Position numbers and translations under genes: made by a program
Notes under the pieces: generated by a model
Seen by the model: only the letters and a program-made list of their open reading frames with translations
What the model was told of the DNA's origin: nothing
Database searches by the model: none
Assembly: GCF_004217415.1 (NCBI RefSeq)
Contig: NZ_SHLI01000001.1
Coordinates: forward strand, 620,001 to 684,000
Reading direction: 5' to 3'
Source of the DNA: Spiribacter vilamensis
GTDB taxonomy: Bacteria; Pseudomonadota; Gammaproteobacteria; Nitrococcales; Nitrococcaceae
DNA length: 64,000 nt
Shown here: in pieces, positions 33,704 through 44,047 of the stretch
How positions within the stretch are numbered: position 1 is the first letter of the stretch
Layout: every line of letters begins with the position of its first letter

Positions 33704-35053
33704 ATGAGCGCCCGGACCGGCGGGTGCGTGACTGCCCCGGCAATCGCAGTTGTGCCTCGGTTCCACCCGTTTCGGATGGCTCAAGGTGAAGGCTTCCGTC
33801 GTATAACGCCGCCAGCTCCCGGGCGATGGCCAATCCGAGGCCCGAGCCCGGACTGGATTCGTCGAGTTTGACTCCGCGCTCCATGACCGCTGCCCGGGCG
33901 TCCGCGCTCATTCCCGGGCCGTCATCTATCACCCGGAAAAGGATGCTGTCGGTGTCCTGCTCAACGACCAGCTGGAAACGCCGATCAGCCCACTTGGCGG
34001 CGTTATCGATCAGGTTGCCAACCATCTCCTGGAGGTCCTGGGGATCGGTTCTGACGCTGATGGTGTCCGGGATGCTGAATCGGCACTCGAGCTGGCGGCG
34101 CCCGGCGAGACGCTCGAAACCCTGCAGAAGCGGCTGGAGCGTTTCCGCAAGGTTGCGGGATGCGCCCAGTGCCGAGGGTCCCGCCGCGGAGGCACGCGAG
34201 AGGTGGTGGCGGATCGCCGCGTCCATGCGCTGGATTTCGCCCTTGAGTGTGGCCCTCTGGTCATCGGGCAGGCGATCCGCCAGTGTGCCAATCACCGCAA
34301 TCGGGGTTTTCAGTGCGTGGGCCAGGTTATCCGCGGTCTGCCGGCTGCGCTGGATTAGCGACTGATCGCGCTCGAGGACCCGGTTCATGGCATTCGCCAG
34401 GCCGGTCAGCTCCGCCGGCAGATCGGTGTTCAGCCGATCACGATCACCGTTCTCGACACGGCTCAGATCGGACTGGATGTGACGCAACGGCGCAAGTCCC
34501 CAGCGCAATTGAAGGGCCAGCCCGGTCAGCAGGATGAGTGCGAGCACGAGTAGTGATAGCCATAGCAGCTGGTTGAACTCATCCATTTCGGCCTGGATCG
34601 AGTCCAGCGGCGCCGCCACTGTAACGTAAAGGGGCGAGTCCATGCCGGGCAGCGTCACGGCGCGCTGGATGACCCGAAGCTCGTGATTATCGGGGCCGTC
34701 GACGTTGTACGTGGCGGGACCGTCACGATCGGTCCCGGATAGGCGCTCGTCCCAGAGTGACCGGGAAGTAAACGTCTGCTCCGGTCCTTCGACCTGCCAG
34801 TACCAGCCCGAGAAGATACGGCTGAACCGGGACTCACCCGGGACATCCGGCGGTGATAGCGATCCATCGATGCGATCGTAATCGAGGCTGGCAAGCACCA
34901 CGTTGAGCAGCGAGCCCAGCCGCTCGTCGAACGCCGTATTGATGGATTGCTGGAAATTCCAGGACAGCAACAATCCCGCGACCGGCAACACCAGGAGGAT
35001 CATCAGGCCGGCGCCGGCGAGCATCCGGGTATGAATGGTGGTGCGGTGTCGGG

Positions 35054-35057
<4 letters not shown>
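33702..35057 (-). CDS. Sensor histidine kinase (PhoQ/EnvZ-like) of the first PepSY-linked two-component system
   Basis: 451 residues from a GTG at 35057 that overlaps the regulator stop by 4 nt (GTGA). First membrane helix about 12-32, periplasmic sensor of about 130 residues, second helix (LLWLSLLVLALILLTGLAL), HAMP, then a HisKA box NLAHALKTPIAVIG and HATPase motifs (NLIDNAAKWA, DDGPGMS, GSGLGLAI). HALKTP is the PhoQ-subfamily variant of the H-box. The regulator and a small PepSY protein are in the same operon. Confidence 0.9.
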
Positions 35058-35721
<664 letters not shown>

Positions 35722-35725
<4 letters not shown>

Positions 35726-36036
35726 GGATCGCGCCTCATCTGATCGATTTTGCTGCCTTCCATGCCAATGATTTCCCCGGTGGCTGCATCCAGCACGAAC
35801 TCGACAATCTGCCCGTCGGGCCCGAGGAGCTCGATCTCGTAGAGACGCACGCTGTCTTCATCCTCGAGCTCCACCTCAAGCACCTCGCCACGGTAGTCGC
35901 GACGTAACGTCTCAATGATCTGGGTGAGCGGCAACAACTTGCCCGATTCGATCTGCTCGCGCAGCCCTCGCCGCTCCTCATCACCGGCCAGTGACACAAG
36001 CGGCAGGCTACATGCAATGCACAGCAGCACGCGCAT
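35722..36036 (-). CDS. Small periplasmic PepSY-domain protein
   Basis: 104 residues from the ATG at 36036 with signal peptide MRVLLCIACSLPLVSLAG. The mature protein is one PepSY unit (LTQIIETLRRDYRGEVLEVELEDED, ending FVLDAATGEIIGMEG). An upstream ATG at 36081 is possible but coincides with the expected transcription start after a TATACT -10-like element, so I favour the shorter form. Neither start has a good Shine-Dalgarno. PepSY proteins next to OmpR-type systems are thought to sense or modulate periplasmic proteolysis or metals; the role here is unknown. Confidence 0.75.
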
Positions 36037-36108
36037 CACCGGCTTTGGCGTATTAAGGGGAAAGGGCCGTCTCACAATCATTATTCAAGAGTATAACGGC
36101 GACGGGCA

Positions 36109-36124
36109 TGAACAGAATGTGAAT
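36109..36124. promoter_or_regulatory. 11-bp-phased direct repeat between the two PepSY genes
   Basis: TGAACAGAATGTGAAT contains TGAA at 36109 and again at 36120, an 11-bp phase that is usual for OmpR-family regulators. It lies in the divergent promoter region of the PepSY/two-component operon and the second PepSY gene. A minus-strand TATACT is nearby (about 36089-36094). Confidence 0.4.
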
Positions 36125-36216
36125 GGAGCGCTAACCGGCGTGTCACCCGGGCGCTGTTAAATTCCCTCTCCAATTGGAGACGATTCACACATACATAGCA
36201 AACCTGGAGAACACCC

Positions 36217-36690
36217 ATGAAAACAGCAGCAAGCATTACCCTCCTGTCCGCACTGGCGATCGCCCCGATGGCCCACGCGGCCGATTCAACAGGGGCTATC
36301 GACCGAATCGTGACGGCTGCCTCCGAACACGGGATTACTCATTTCAACGAGCTGGAGTTCGAGGACGATGAAATGACCGAGGTCGAAGGCTGGATGGACG
36401 GCGAATGGTACACCGAGATCAAGATGACCGAGTCCGGCGAGGTCATTCGCGAGAAGCGCGAGAAGCGTATTGACGGCGTCTGGGGCATGAGTGCCGATCA
36501 GGTGCGTAATTACGCCGAGGCCGCATTCGGCGAGGGAATGACCCGTATCGAGGGAATCGAGGTGGATGAAAAGGGCCACGTCGAAGTGGAAGGGGACGGC
36601 GACAGCGAGAATGGCAAGGATGGAGACGGCGAGATGAAGGTCTATTTCCGTCTTGGTGATACGTCACTGTCTAATGTCACCCGAGACTAA
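36217..36690 (+). CDS. Secreted acidic PepSY-like protein
   Basis: 157 residues. Signal peptide KTAASITLLSALAIAPMAHA. The mature protein is very acidic, with two PepSY-like repeats (AIDRIVTAASEHGITHFNELEFEDDEMTEVEGW and QVRNYAEAAFGEGMTRIEGIEVDEKGHVEVEG) and a Gly/Asp/Glu linker (GDGDSENGKDGDGE). Divergent from the first two-component operon and 53 nt before the second one, so it may be a shared target or a periplasmic partner. Function not known. Confidence 0.78.
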   Translation: MKTAASITLLSALAIAPMAHAADSTGAIDRIVTAASEHGITHFNELEFEDDEMTEVEGWMDGEWYTEIKMTESGEVIREKREKRIDGVWGMSADQVRNYAEAAFGEGMTRIEGIEVDEKGHVEVEGDGDSENGKDGDGEMKVYFRLGDTSLSNVTRD

Positions 36691-36743
36691 CGGAACCTGT
36701 GTGGATGTTTGCCATCGCCGGAGACCGGCGGTAGAGAGGTTGA

Positions 36744-38123
36744 ATGAGACGACCGGGAATCACCGCCAAGCTCTTCGTTGCCTTCCTCGGCATCACGCTG
36801 CTGGTGGTGGTGTCGATGGCGGTGGCGGTGCAGTGGACCTTCCGCAGCGACTTCCTGGACTATCTGCGTGAGCGCGAAGGTGAGCGCATGGAGGAGCTCG
36901 CCGGGGCCCTGGAGGATTACTACGAAGAGCACGGCAGCTGGACGGCGCTCCGGGGGCAGGAGCGCTGGCCGCGGGTCGTGCTTCGCGGCGTGGAGGGAAA
37001 ACCGGATGCCGAAGAGCAGGGTGAGCGGCGCCGCGGATTATCCCGTCGGAGCCGTGGCCCCTGGTTACTGGATGCGGATGGCGAGCGGGTGGGCATGCCT
37101 GGGCCGGCGCCGAACAACGCCGTGCGCATCCAGATCAAGAGCGATGATCAGGCGCTCGGCTGGCTTGCCTACCGCCCCAGTAGCAAGGTGACCGAGGGTA
37201 TCGCTCTTCGCTTTCAGCGCGAGCAGCTGGAGACGGCCTCGATGATCGCGGCGGTCAGTGTGGCGCTGGCCGCCTTGCTTGGCCTGCTATTGGCACGGGG
37301 TTTCCTCGCGCCGGTGCGGCGCGTCGCGACGGCAACCCGGATCCTGGCTGATGGCGATTTGACCACGCGGGTGAGCGAGCTCCGTCGAGATGAGCTTGGT
37401 CAGCTGGCCCGGGACTTTAATCGCCTTGCCGAGACCCTCGAGCACAACGAGCGCTTGCGCCGGGAAGTGATGTCCGACCTCTCGCACGAACTACGTACTC
37501 CCGTATCGGTACTACGCGGGGAGCTTGAGGCCATTGAGGACGGTGTTCGTCCTCTGACCGCGGAGACGGTGGCGGGTCTGCAGGAGAGTGTGGCTACCCT
37601 CGGCCGGCTTATCGACGACCTCTACGAGCTCTCCCTGGCCGATGCGGGAGCGCTCAGTTATCGCATGGGGATGGTGGAACTCGCGGGCCTACTCTCCGAT
37701 CTGGCGGAGCATTGGCAATCGCGATTCGACGAGGCGGGGCTCGCCCTGGAGTTGGCCCTGCCCGCCGACCCGATAACCGTGCGTGGGGATCGGCGCCGCC
37801 TGGAGCAGCTCTGGACCAACCTGCTGCAGAACAACCTGCGCTACACCGATCCCGGCGGCCGGGCCCGACTGCGCCTTGAGGCGGATGACGAGGGCGCGAC
37901 GGTGCGGCTGGAGGACTCCGCGCCGGTTGTCCCCGAGCCGGCGCTGGAAAGGATTTTCGAGCGCCTCTATCGGGTGGAGGGGTCACGCAGCCGCGCCAGT
38001 GGTGGCGCCGGCCTGGGGCTTGCCATCGGCCGCAGCATCGTCGAGGCCCACGGAGGTAGCATCGAGGCTTACCCCTCGCCGCTGGGCGGGTTGGGTATCC
38101 GGGTGTGGCTACCACGGGAATGA
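36744..38123 (+). CDS. Sensor histidine kinase, BaeS-like
   Basis: 459 residues. Helix about 9-29, periplasmic region with a hyper-basic stretch ([12 protein letters not shown]), second helix ([21 protein letters not shown]), HAMP, HisKA box [24 protein letters not shown] (a BaeS-type signature), HATPase with [11 protein letters not shown] and [18 protein letters not shown]. The usual DxGxG G1 box reads DSAPVVPE, as in BaeS. Envelope-stress sensing by analogy. The regulator gene follows after 25 nt. Confidence 0.88.
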   Translation: MRRPGITAKLFVAFLGITLLVVVSMAVAVQWTFRSDFLDYLREREGERMEELAGALEDYYEEHGSWTALRGQERWPRVVLRGVEGKPDAEEQGERRRGLSRRSRGPWLLDADGERVGMPGPAPNNAVRIQIKSDDQALGWLAYRPSSKVTEGIALRFQREQLETASMIAAVSVALAALLGLLLARGFLAPVRRVATATRILADGDLTTRVSELRRDELGQLARDFNRLAETLEHNERLRREVMSDLSHELRTPVSVLRGELEAIEDGVRPLTAETVAGLQESVATLGRLIDDLYELSLADAGALSYRMGMVELAGLLSDLAEHWQSRFDEAGLALELALPADPITVRGDRRRLEQLWTNLLQNNLRYTDPGGRARLRLEADDEGATVRLEDSAPVVPEPALERIFERLYRVEGSRSRASGGAGLGLAIGRSIVEAHGGSIEAYPSPLGGLGIRVWLPRE

Positions 38124-38148
38124 AGCCAATCGGAGGGGAAGGCCGGGC

Positions 38149-38823
38149 ATGAACCGAAGGATCCTGATCGTGGAGGACGAGGAGCGCCTGGCGTCGCTGC
38201 TCGTCGATTACCTGCGCAACGCCGGCTACGAGCCGCATTGCCTGGTCGATGGCAGCGCGGTAGTGGAGTGGGTGCGCAAGCACCAGCCCCAACTCGTCTT
38301 GCTCGATCTCATGCTCCCGGGGCAGGACGGGCTAACCGTATGCCGGGAGCTGCGCCGCTTCAGTGACGTGCCCATCGTCATGATCACGGCCAAAGTCGAG
38401 GAAATCGACCGGCTGCTGGGGCTCGAGCTCGGAGCCGACGACTACATCTGCAAGCCCTTCAGCCCGCGGGAGGTGGTCGCCCGGGTCAAGGCCATATTGC
38501 GTCGCGCTGCGGGCAGCGAGCCGCCGACCGCCGGCCAGGGTCTGGTTGTCAACGAAGCGGAGTACCGGGCGGTGCTGGACGGCTACGAACTCGATCTCAC
38601 TCCGGTCGAGTTGCGCTTGCTGGCGATGCTGGCGTCGTGGCCCGGCCGGGTTTTTTCGCGCGCACAGCTGCTCGATCGGATCTACGACGATCATCGCGTG
38701 GTCACCGATCGCACGGTTGACACCCACATCAAGAATTTACGGCGCAAGATGGCAGCGGTGCGCGGTGAAGAGGAGACGATCCGCTCGGTCTACGGTATCG
38801 GCTACCGTATCGAGGCCCTTTAG
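38149..38823 (+). CDS. Response regulator, BaeR-like (OmpR family)
   Basis: 224 residues from the ATG at 38149 with GGAGGGG upstream. Receiver with VEDEE, Asp in [12 protein letters not shown], Lys in [20 protein letters not shown]; winged-helix output domain with [32 protein letters not shown] and [13 protein letters not shown]. The [20 protein letters not shown] segment is typical of BaeR. The reading frame upstream of 38149 overlaps the kinase gene and is not coding. Probably controls the adjacent PepSY genes and possibly the flavoreductase downstream. Confidence 0.88.
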   Translation: MNRRILIVEDEERLASLLVDYLRNAGYEPHCLVDGSAVVEWVRKHQPQLVLLDLMLPGQDGLTVCRELRRFSDVPIVMITAKVEEIDRLLGLELGADDYICKPFSPREVVARVKAILRRAAGSEPPTAGQGLVVNEAEYRAVLDGYELDLTPVELRLLAMLASWPGRVFSRAQLLDRIYDDHRVVTDRTVDTHIKNLRRKMAAVRGEEETIRSVYGIGYRIEAL

Positions 38824-38929
38824 CCCTCGACTTTCACTATCTCTTCGCATTTCCTCCCGATTCCCTTCACGGACTCTTGCCAGACTTATTGGGACCATGT
38901 TCCACGAGTAGAGCAAAGAGAAGTCAAAT

Positions 38930-41137
38930 ATGATGCGGATCCTGCACCGGTGGCCGGGTATCCTCGCCGCCGCTCTTATCGTTGTGGTGACGCTCAGTGG
39001 TGCCGCGCTGTCGGTGTTTCCGGCGCTCGAAAGCGTCACCGCGCCGACAACGGCCGAGACCACGACCGTGGCGGATCTGGCCGGGCGGGTTCAGGCAGCC
39101 CATCCCGGACTGGAGAAGATCAAACGCACGCCTTCGGGCAAGATTAAGGCCTATTGGTTCGAGCAGGGTGAGCCTGACAACGGCGTGATTGACCCGGCCA
39201 CCGGCGAGACTGTGGCGAGTGCCGACAAGAATCCGGTTCGCGTCTGGATTACCAATCTGCACAGGTCATTCCTACTGGACGATACGGGGCGCGTGGCCGC
39301 TGCCCTCACAGCCGGGGCGATGCTGATACTGGCCTTGTCCGGTGCTGTGCTCGTGGCGCGGCGAGTGGGCGGCTGGCGATGCTGGTTCGCCCCGCTCAAG
39401 GGGGGCACGGCTGGACGCGTGCATGTGGAGCTGGCACGTGTGGCCGTTGTCGGCCTGACTCTGTCTGCGCTCACCGCGCTATGGATGTCGGCGGAGACCT
39501 TCGGGCTGATCGAGGTGACGCCCGCCGAACCCGGAATTGCCGAAGCCACTAGCGATGCGGAACCTATCCCGCTATCGCAAATGCCGGCGCTGGACGATAT
39601 TCCGGTGTCGGCCCTGCGCAGCCTGTCACCCTCCGATCCGACTCGGCCGGGGGATACGGTCGCGATCGAAACAGCGACGGGTGTCGGCGTGATCGATCCG
39701 GCCACGGGCGAGATGATCAACTGGACCGAGGCCACGCTGCTGCAGCGCATCTCGGAAACCATCTACATGCTGCACACTGGCAAGGGAGCGGCCGTGCTCG
39801 GCGTTGTGCTGGGGCTGATGGCGCTTGCCGCCCCCGTGATGGCCGTGACCGGTGTACTGATGTGGTGGGCCGGACGGATTCGACAGCCACGCCTGCGCGG
39901 TACGGTGCGGGCAAACCAGGCACGAACGGTCATCCTGGTCGGTAGCGAGGGCGGAAGCACCTGGGGCTTTGCCGTAACGCTGGCCCGCGCCTTGATGCAA
40001 GCCGGGCAGTCGGTCCACCTGGCCTCGATGTCCGCTTTTGCCCCCGAGCGCTATGCCAGTGCCGAGCGCATCCTCGTCCTGGCTGCGACCTACGGCGATG
40101 GCGATGCACCGGCCTCGGCCAAGGGTTTCCTCGACAAGCTGGCGGCAGTGCCCGAGCCTCCCGCCACACCGCTCACGGTTCTGGGCTTTGGCGATCGCGG
40201 CTTTGCAACCTATTGCGGTTATGCGCAGAGGGTCTCTGACGAGGCGCAGGCGCGGGGCTGGGGGCAACTCATGCCGCTCGACACGGTTGACCGCCAATCG
40301 TCGCAGGATTTCGCCCGCTGGGGACGGGACCTGGGGGCGGTAATGGGCATCGAGCTGGAGCTCGTGCACGAACCGGGACGGCCCGCAAGCCATGCATTGA
40401 CGCTCGTGTCGCGCCGCGATTACGGGGCCGAGGTGCGGTCTCCCACGGCGATCCTGCGCTTTGCCCTGCCACGCACCTCGCTATGGCAAAGGCTGAGAGG
40501 GCGCGGCTTCGGCCGGTTTGCCGCCGGAGATCTGATCGGCGTAGTGCCCGAGGGAGCGACTCTGCCACGGTTCTATTCGCTGGCATCAAGTCACCGTGAC
40601 GGTTTCTTGGAGATCGTGGTGAGGAAGCAACCTGGCGGGGTGTGCTCGGGACAGTTGATGGCGCTTGAGCCCGGTGACACGGTCGCGGCCTTTCTGCGTC
40701 GCAACCAGACCTTCAAGTCGGGGAAGGGCGATGCGCCGCTGGTGCTGATCGGTGCGGGTACGGGTGTCGCGCCGCTGGCGGGGTTCATCCGCGCGAATAC
40801 GCGCCGCCGGCCAGTGCACCTGTTCTTCGGGCTGCGTCACGCGAACAGTGATTTCATGTATCGGGAAGAGTTTGTCGACTGGCAGGGCAAGGGGCGTCTA
40901 GAACACCTCTTCACCGCGGAGTCACGCGCCGATCAACCACAGTACGTGCAGGATGTGCTGTATATCGAGGCGGCACACATCCTGCACGCGATCCGTCACG
41001 GAGGACAGATAATGGTCTGTGGCGGGCGTTCCATGGCGACGGGCGTTACGCAGGCGCTGGAGGATATCCTTGCACCCGCAGGGGTAACCCCGGCCATGCT
41101 CAAGGCAGAAGGCCGGTACGTCGAAGATGTCTACTGA
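38930..41137 (+). CDS. PepSY-flavodoxin-FNR fusion: membrane NADPH-dependent flavoreductase
   Basis: 735 residues. Residues 1 to about 320: PepSY-TM (PiuB-like) membrane module with four helices and two PepSY-like ATGE segments (GVIDPATGETV, GVIDPATGEMI). About 335-480: flavodoxin domain (VGSEGGSTWGFAVTLARAL, AATYGDGDAPASAKG, GFGDRGFATYCGYAQ). About 490-735: FNR/CysJ-like FAD and NADPH domain (PRFYSLASS for FAD, GAGTGVAPLAGFI for NADPH, CGGRSMATGV). It would pass electrons from cytoplasmic NADPH through FAD and FMN to a membrane or periplasmic acceptor; ferric-siderophore reduction is a guess by analogy with PepSY-TM reductases. Follows the BaeRS-like system by 106 nt. Confidence 0.87.
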   Translation: MMRILHRWPGILAAALIVVVTLSGAALSVFPALESVTAPTTAETTTVADLAGRVQAAHPGLEKIKRTPSGKIKAYWFEQGEPDNGVIDPATGETVASADKNPVRVWITNLHRSFLLDDTGRVAAALTAGAMLILALSGAVLVARRVGGWRCWFAPLKGGTAGRVHVELARVAVVGLTLSALTALWMSAETFGLIEVTPAEPGIAEATSDAEPIPLSQMPALDDIPVSALRSLSPSDPTRPGDTVAIETATGVGVIDPATGEMINWTEATLLQRISETIYMLHTGKGAAVLGVVLGLMALAAPVMAVTGVLMWWAGRIRQPRLRGTVRANQARTVILVGSEGGSTWGFAVTLARALMQAGQSVHLASMSAFAPERYASAERILVLAATYGDGDAPASAKGFLDKLAAVPEPPATPLTVLGFGDRGFATYCGYAQRVSDEAQARGWGQLMPLDTVDRQSSQDFARWGRDLGAVMGIELELVHEPGRPASHALTLVSRRDYGAEVRSPTAILRFALPRTSLWQRLRGRGFGRFAAGDLIGVVPEGATLPRFYSLASSHRDGFLEIVVRKQPGGVCSGQLMALEPGDTVAAFLRRNQTFKSGKGDAPLVLIGAGTGVAPLAGFIRANTRRRPVHLFFGLRHANSDFMYREEFVDWQGKGRLEHLFTAESRADQPQYVQDVLYIEAAHILHAIRHGGQIMVCGGRSMATGVTQALEDILAPAGVTPAMLKAEGRYVEDVY

Positions 41138-41151
41138 TCCCGTGCGCTGCC

Positions 41152-41691
41152 TCAGCGACCGAGGTTGCCGAGCCGCGCCGGTTCCACCACCTCGATCCAG
41201 TACCCGTCCGGGTCACGGATAAAGGCCACATCGGTCAGTTTGCCTTGATCCGGACGCTTGATGAATTCGACGTCATTGTCATCGAACCAGCGTTCCGCGG
41301 TGTCCAGATCGGGCACCGCGACGCAGATGTGCCCGAATCCCTGCGGCTCCGAGTTGCCATCGTGATAGCTGACGTTCGGATCATTCTCGCTGCCCCAGTT
41401 GTGGGTGAGCTCGAGCAGACCGCGCTGTGAAAACGTCCAGACGGTCCGCTCGCCGACGTCGGAGGGCGGCGTTTCCTGGCCCTCGGTGGGGCAGTCGAGG
41501 AAATACAGCGAGAAATTGAGCTCCTCGAAATCCAGTCGCCGAAGAACGCGCATGCCCATTACGCCGGTGTAAAACGCCAGCGAGCGTTCAGGGTCCTTGA
41601 TGCGCATCATGCTGTGGTTGAGCGCGAACCCGCGGGTCGACTCGGGCCGTTGCTCGACCACGCCGGGATACTGCTCGGTGGAAAAGGTCAT
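41152..41691 (-). CDS. gloA: Lactoylglutathione lyase (glyoxalase I)
   Basis: 179 residues from the ATG at 41691, six nt after AAGGAGG (upstream ATG codons at 41697 and 41712 are too close to or before it). Two betaalphabetabetabeta units with metal ligands: His in LNHSMMRIKD, Glu in LLELTHNWG, His in GFGHICVAV and Glu in YWIEVVE. Length and the extended N-terminus match the Zn-dependent, eukaryote/Pseudomonas-like subtype. Detoxifies methylglyoxal as its glutathione hemithioacetal. Immediately downstream of the GMC dehydrogenase gene. Confidence 0.9.
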   Translation of the reverse strand: MTFSTEQYPGVVEQRPESTRGFALNHSMMRIKDPERSLAFYTGVMGMRVLRRLDFEELNFSLYFLDCPTEGQETPPSDVGERTVWTFSQRGLLELTHNWGSENDPNVSYHDGNSEPQGFGHICVAVPDLDTAERWFDDNDVEFIKRPDQGKLTDVAFIRDPDGYWIEVVEPARLGNLGR

Positions 41692-41708
41692 TGGCATCCT
41701 CCTTGTTA

Positions 41709-43295
41709 TCAAATCGCTCGATCGGCCATCTGCCGGGCAATGTAGTCGGCCTGTCGCATTGCGAGGCTGACGATGGTCAGTGTCGGATTCTCGGCCGCAC
41801 TGGTGGTGAACTGGCTGCCGTCCGAGATGAACAGGTTATCGATATCATGGGTCTGGCCAAAGCCGTTGCAGACCCCGTCACGGGCACGCTCACTCATCCG
41901 GCAGGTCCCGAGGTTATGGGTGGAGGGGTAGGGCGGCGTCTTGTAGGCCTTTTTGGCGCCGGCAGCCTCGTAGATGGCGATCCCCTGCTGAAAGGCGTGC
42001 TGGCGCATCGCGACGTCGTTGGGATGGTCGTCGTAGTGGACGTTGGGGACGGGCAGGCCGTAGGTGTCCTTCACATCCGTATTGAGGGTGACGCGGTTGC
42101 GCTGCTGCGGCATATCCTCGCCGACCAGCCACATGCCCGCCATGTGCGCGTACTGGTCCATTGCCTCGGTAAAATCGCTGCCCCAGGCGCCGGGATCGAA
42201 GAACGCCGCCATGAAGGGCAGACCGAGCGACACGGTCTCGATCTCGTAGCCACCGGAGAAGCCTCGGGACGGGTCGTGATGGGCCTCGTCCTGGACGATG
42301 CCGGCCATTGTCGTGCCGCGGTACATGTGTACCGGCTCCTCGAAGCTGGCATAGACCGAGCCGGTCATGTGGCGCATGTAATTCCGTCCTACCTGGCCCG
42401 ATGAATTGGCGAGGCCGTCGGGGAATTGGCTCGACGCCGAGTTGAGCAGCATCCGCGGGGTCTCGATGGAGTTACCCGCCACGGCAACCGCCCGGGCACG
42501 CTGTCGCTGTTCATTGCCACTGGCATCGAAGTACACCACGGCACTCACCCGGCCGCGGTCATCATGCTCGATCGAGGCGACCTGCGATTCGGGACGCAGC
42601 TCGACGTGGCCGGTAGCGAGGGCACGCGGGATCTCGGTAAACAGGGTCGACCACTTCGCCCCCGTGGTGCAGCCCTGAAAGCAGAAGCCGCGCTGGGCAC
42701 AGCCGGCCCGGCCATCCCGCGGGACGCTGTTAATCGCCATGTTGCCGGTATGGCAGTTCTTGTAGCCAATGGCCGTGGCGCCGGCATGCATGACCTTGAA
42801 GTTGTTGTTGCCGGGCAGGCCGGGGATGCCGTTGGTCCGCGTGACGCCCATCCGGTCCTCGGCCCGGTCGTAGTACGGTGCAAGGTCTTCATAGGCGATC
42901 GGCCAGTCGAGCAGGTTGGCGCCGGGGATATCGCCATATTCGGTGGCGACACGGAATTCGTGGGGCTGGAAGCGCAGGCTCGCCCCGGCCCAGTGCACGG
43001 TGCTGCCGCCGACCGCCTTTACGATCCACGACGGCAGATTGGGGAAGTCCCGCGCCACCCGCCAGGTACCGCTGGTGGTGCGGTTATCGAGCCACGCAAG
43101 CTGGCCGAATGACGCCCATTCATCGGCGATGAAATCACCGCGTGTATGCAGCTTGCCGGCCTCGAGCACAACGGCATCGATGCCTTTCTGTGCCAGCTCA
43201 TTGGCCAGCGTCCCGCCGCCCGCGCCCGATCCGATAATGACGACAACGCTGCCGTCGTCCTGCGTAAAGGTACGCTGATTCTCGTAGTTTTCCAT
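41709..43295 (-). CDS. GMC-family FAD dehydrogenase, large subunit
   Basis: 528 residues. N-terminal FAD motif VVIIGSGAGGGTLANEL, GGSTVHWAGASLRF, a GMC signature, a Cys-rich insert (GCAQRGFCFQGCTTGAKW), and the C-terminal active-site region LFISDGSQFTTSAAENPTLTIVSLA. This is the gluconate-2-dehydrogenase/sorbitol dehydrogenase type of GMC enzyme. It has no signal of its own and is presumably carried out with the Tat-signal subunit encoded 13 nt upstream. No cytochrome subunit is next to it. Substrate unknown (sugar, polyol or other alcohol). Confidence 0.87.
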   Translation of the reverse strand: MENYENQRTFTQDDGSVVVIIGSGAGGGTLANELAQKGIDAVVLEAGKLHTRGDFIADEWASFGQLAWLDNRTTSGTWRVARDFPNLPSWIVKAVGGSTVHWAGASLRFQPHEFRVATEYGDIPGANLLDWPIAYEDLAPYYDRAEDRMGVTRTNGIPGLPGNNNFKVMHAGATAIGYKNCHTGNMAINSVPRDGRAGCAQRGFCFQGCTTGAKWSTLFTEIPRALATGHVELRPESQVASIEHDDRGRVSAVVYFDASGNEQRQRARAVAVAGNSIETPRMLLNSASSQFPDGLANSSGQVGRNYMRHMTGSVYASFEEPVHMYRGTTMAGIVQDEAHHDPSRGFSGGYEIETVSLGLPFMAAFFDPGAWGSDFTEAMDQYAHMAGMWLVGEDMPQQRNRVTLNTDVKDTYGLPVPNVHYDDHPNDVAMRQHAFQQGIAIYEAAGAKKAYKTPPYPSTHNLGTCRMSERARDGVCNGFGQTHDIDNLFISDGSQFTTSAAENPTLTIVSLAMRQADYIARQMADRAI

Positions 43296-43307
43296 TGTTC
43301 GGTCTCC

Positions 43308-43874
43308 TCAACCACTCATCCCGGGGACGGGGCCACTGGCACTGCTCGGCAGCTCCGGCAGCCAGGTCAGATCATTGAAGCCGCGGGACAGATACCCGGC
43401 ATCGCCCAGCTCGCCGCCGTAACCGAAATGCCGGAATGCCATTTCGTTGTTGTAGAGCGAGACGACGGCGGTGGACTGGACCTTGCGGAACAGATCCGAC
43501 CCGGCAATGGCGCGGACATGCATGAGCTGTTGCGCGTCATCGAGCGCCAGCCAGTCGCCACCGGCGCGGCTGTCCAGTGCGGCAATACCGGCGCGCATCG
43601 TCTCCGCCGTTCCGGTGTCGGCGGCGGACGCCGCGTCCAGATCCTTGACGACGAGGGCGTAGACCGCGTCTTCAAGCGTCTTGTGGGGGAAGATATGGCG
43701 GGTGAGTCGAAGCAGGATCCTGCCCTGGTGGGCATCGAGATGCTGGAGCTCGAGCGCCCAGGACCGGGACGGGGCGAGGATCGCGATGGGCATACTGGTC
43801 ATTGCCAGTGTTCCCATCAGGGTCGAGCCGCTTCCCTTGAGAAAGCGGCGCCGGTTCATGGTCTGATCCAACAT
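43308..43874 (-). CDS. Tat-exported small subunit of the GMC dehydrogenase (gluconate 2-dehydrogenase subunit 3 family)
   Basis: 188 residues from the ATG at 43874 with AGGAGGAG upstream. Twin-arginine signal RRRFLKGSG followed by LMGTLAMTSMPIAILAP. The rest is helical (LQHLDAHQGRILLRLTRHIFPHKTLEDAVYALVV) as in DUF1841/GMC small subunits. Chaperones and co-exports the GMC subunit. First gene of the operon, transcribed divergently from the ribbon-helix-helix gene. Confidence 0.82.
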   Translation of the reverse strand: MLDQTMNRRRFLKGSGSTLMGTLAMTSMPIAILAPSRSWALELQHLDAHQGRILLRLTRHIFPHKTLEDAVYALVVKDLDAASAADTGTAETMRAGIAALDSRAGGDWLALDDAQQLMHVRAIAGSDLFRKVQSTAVVSLYNNEMAFRHFGYGGELGDAGYLSRGFNDLTWLPELPSSASGPVPGMSG

Positions 43875-43981
43875 GGTTGGGATCTCCTCCTGTGTGGGCG
43901 CGACGCAGGGGCGCACGCCTTGTTGTCGACACCTCTTGGCGGGTGCGTGATTCGATTGTGTGCTGCGTGTTTGCCCACGGG

Positions 43982-43999
43982 GTAGTAGCGTGCTACTAC
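43982..43999. promoter_or_regulatory. Perfect palindrome in the GMC/RHH divergent promoter
   Basis: GTAGTAGCGTGCTACTAC: 8-bp arms, 2-nt centre. Lies 107 nt upstream of the Tat-subunit start and 48 nt upstream of the RHH start. Confidence 0.65.
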
Positions 44000-44001
44000 A
44001 A

Positions 44002-44031
44002 CGATCAAAACCGATCAAAACCGATCAAAAA
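44002..44031. repeat. Three tandem 10-bp repeats before the RHH gene
   Basis: CGATCAAAAC occurs three times head to tail (the last with a final A). It lies 17 nt before the RHH start codon, next to the Shine-Dalgarno GAGGAG. Ribbon-helix-helix proteins often bind short tandem repeats of about one helical turn, so this is a candidate autoregulatory operator. Confidence 0.7.
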
Positions 44032-44047
44032 AAGAGGAGAGAGATCG

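Noticed and set aside
44002-44031. CRISPR-like or slipped-strand repeat
   Set aside because: Only three 10-bp units with no spacers, in a promoter; better explained as an operator. No CRISPR array was seen anywhere in the window.
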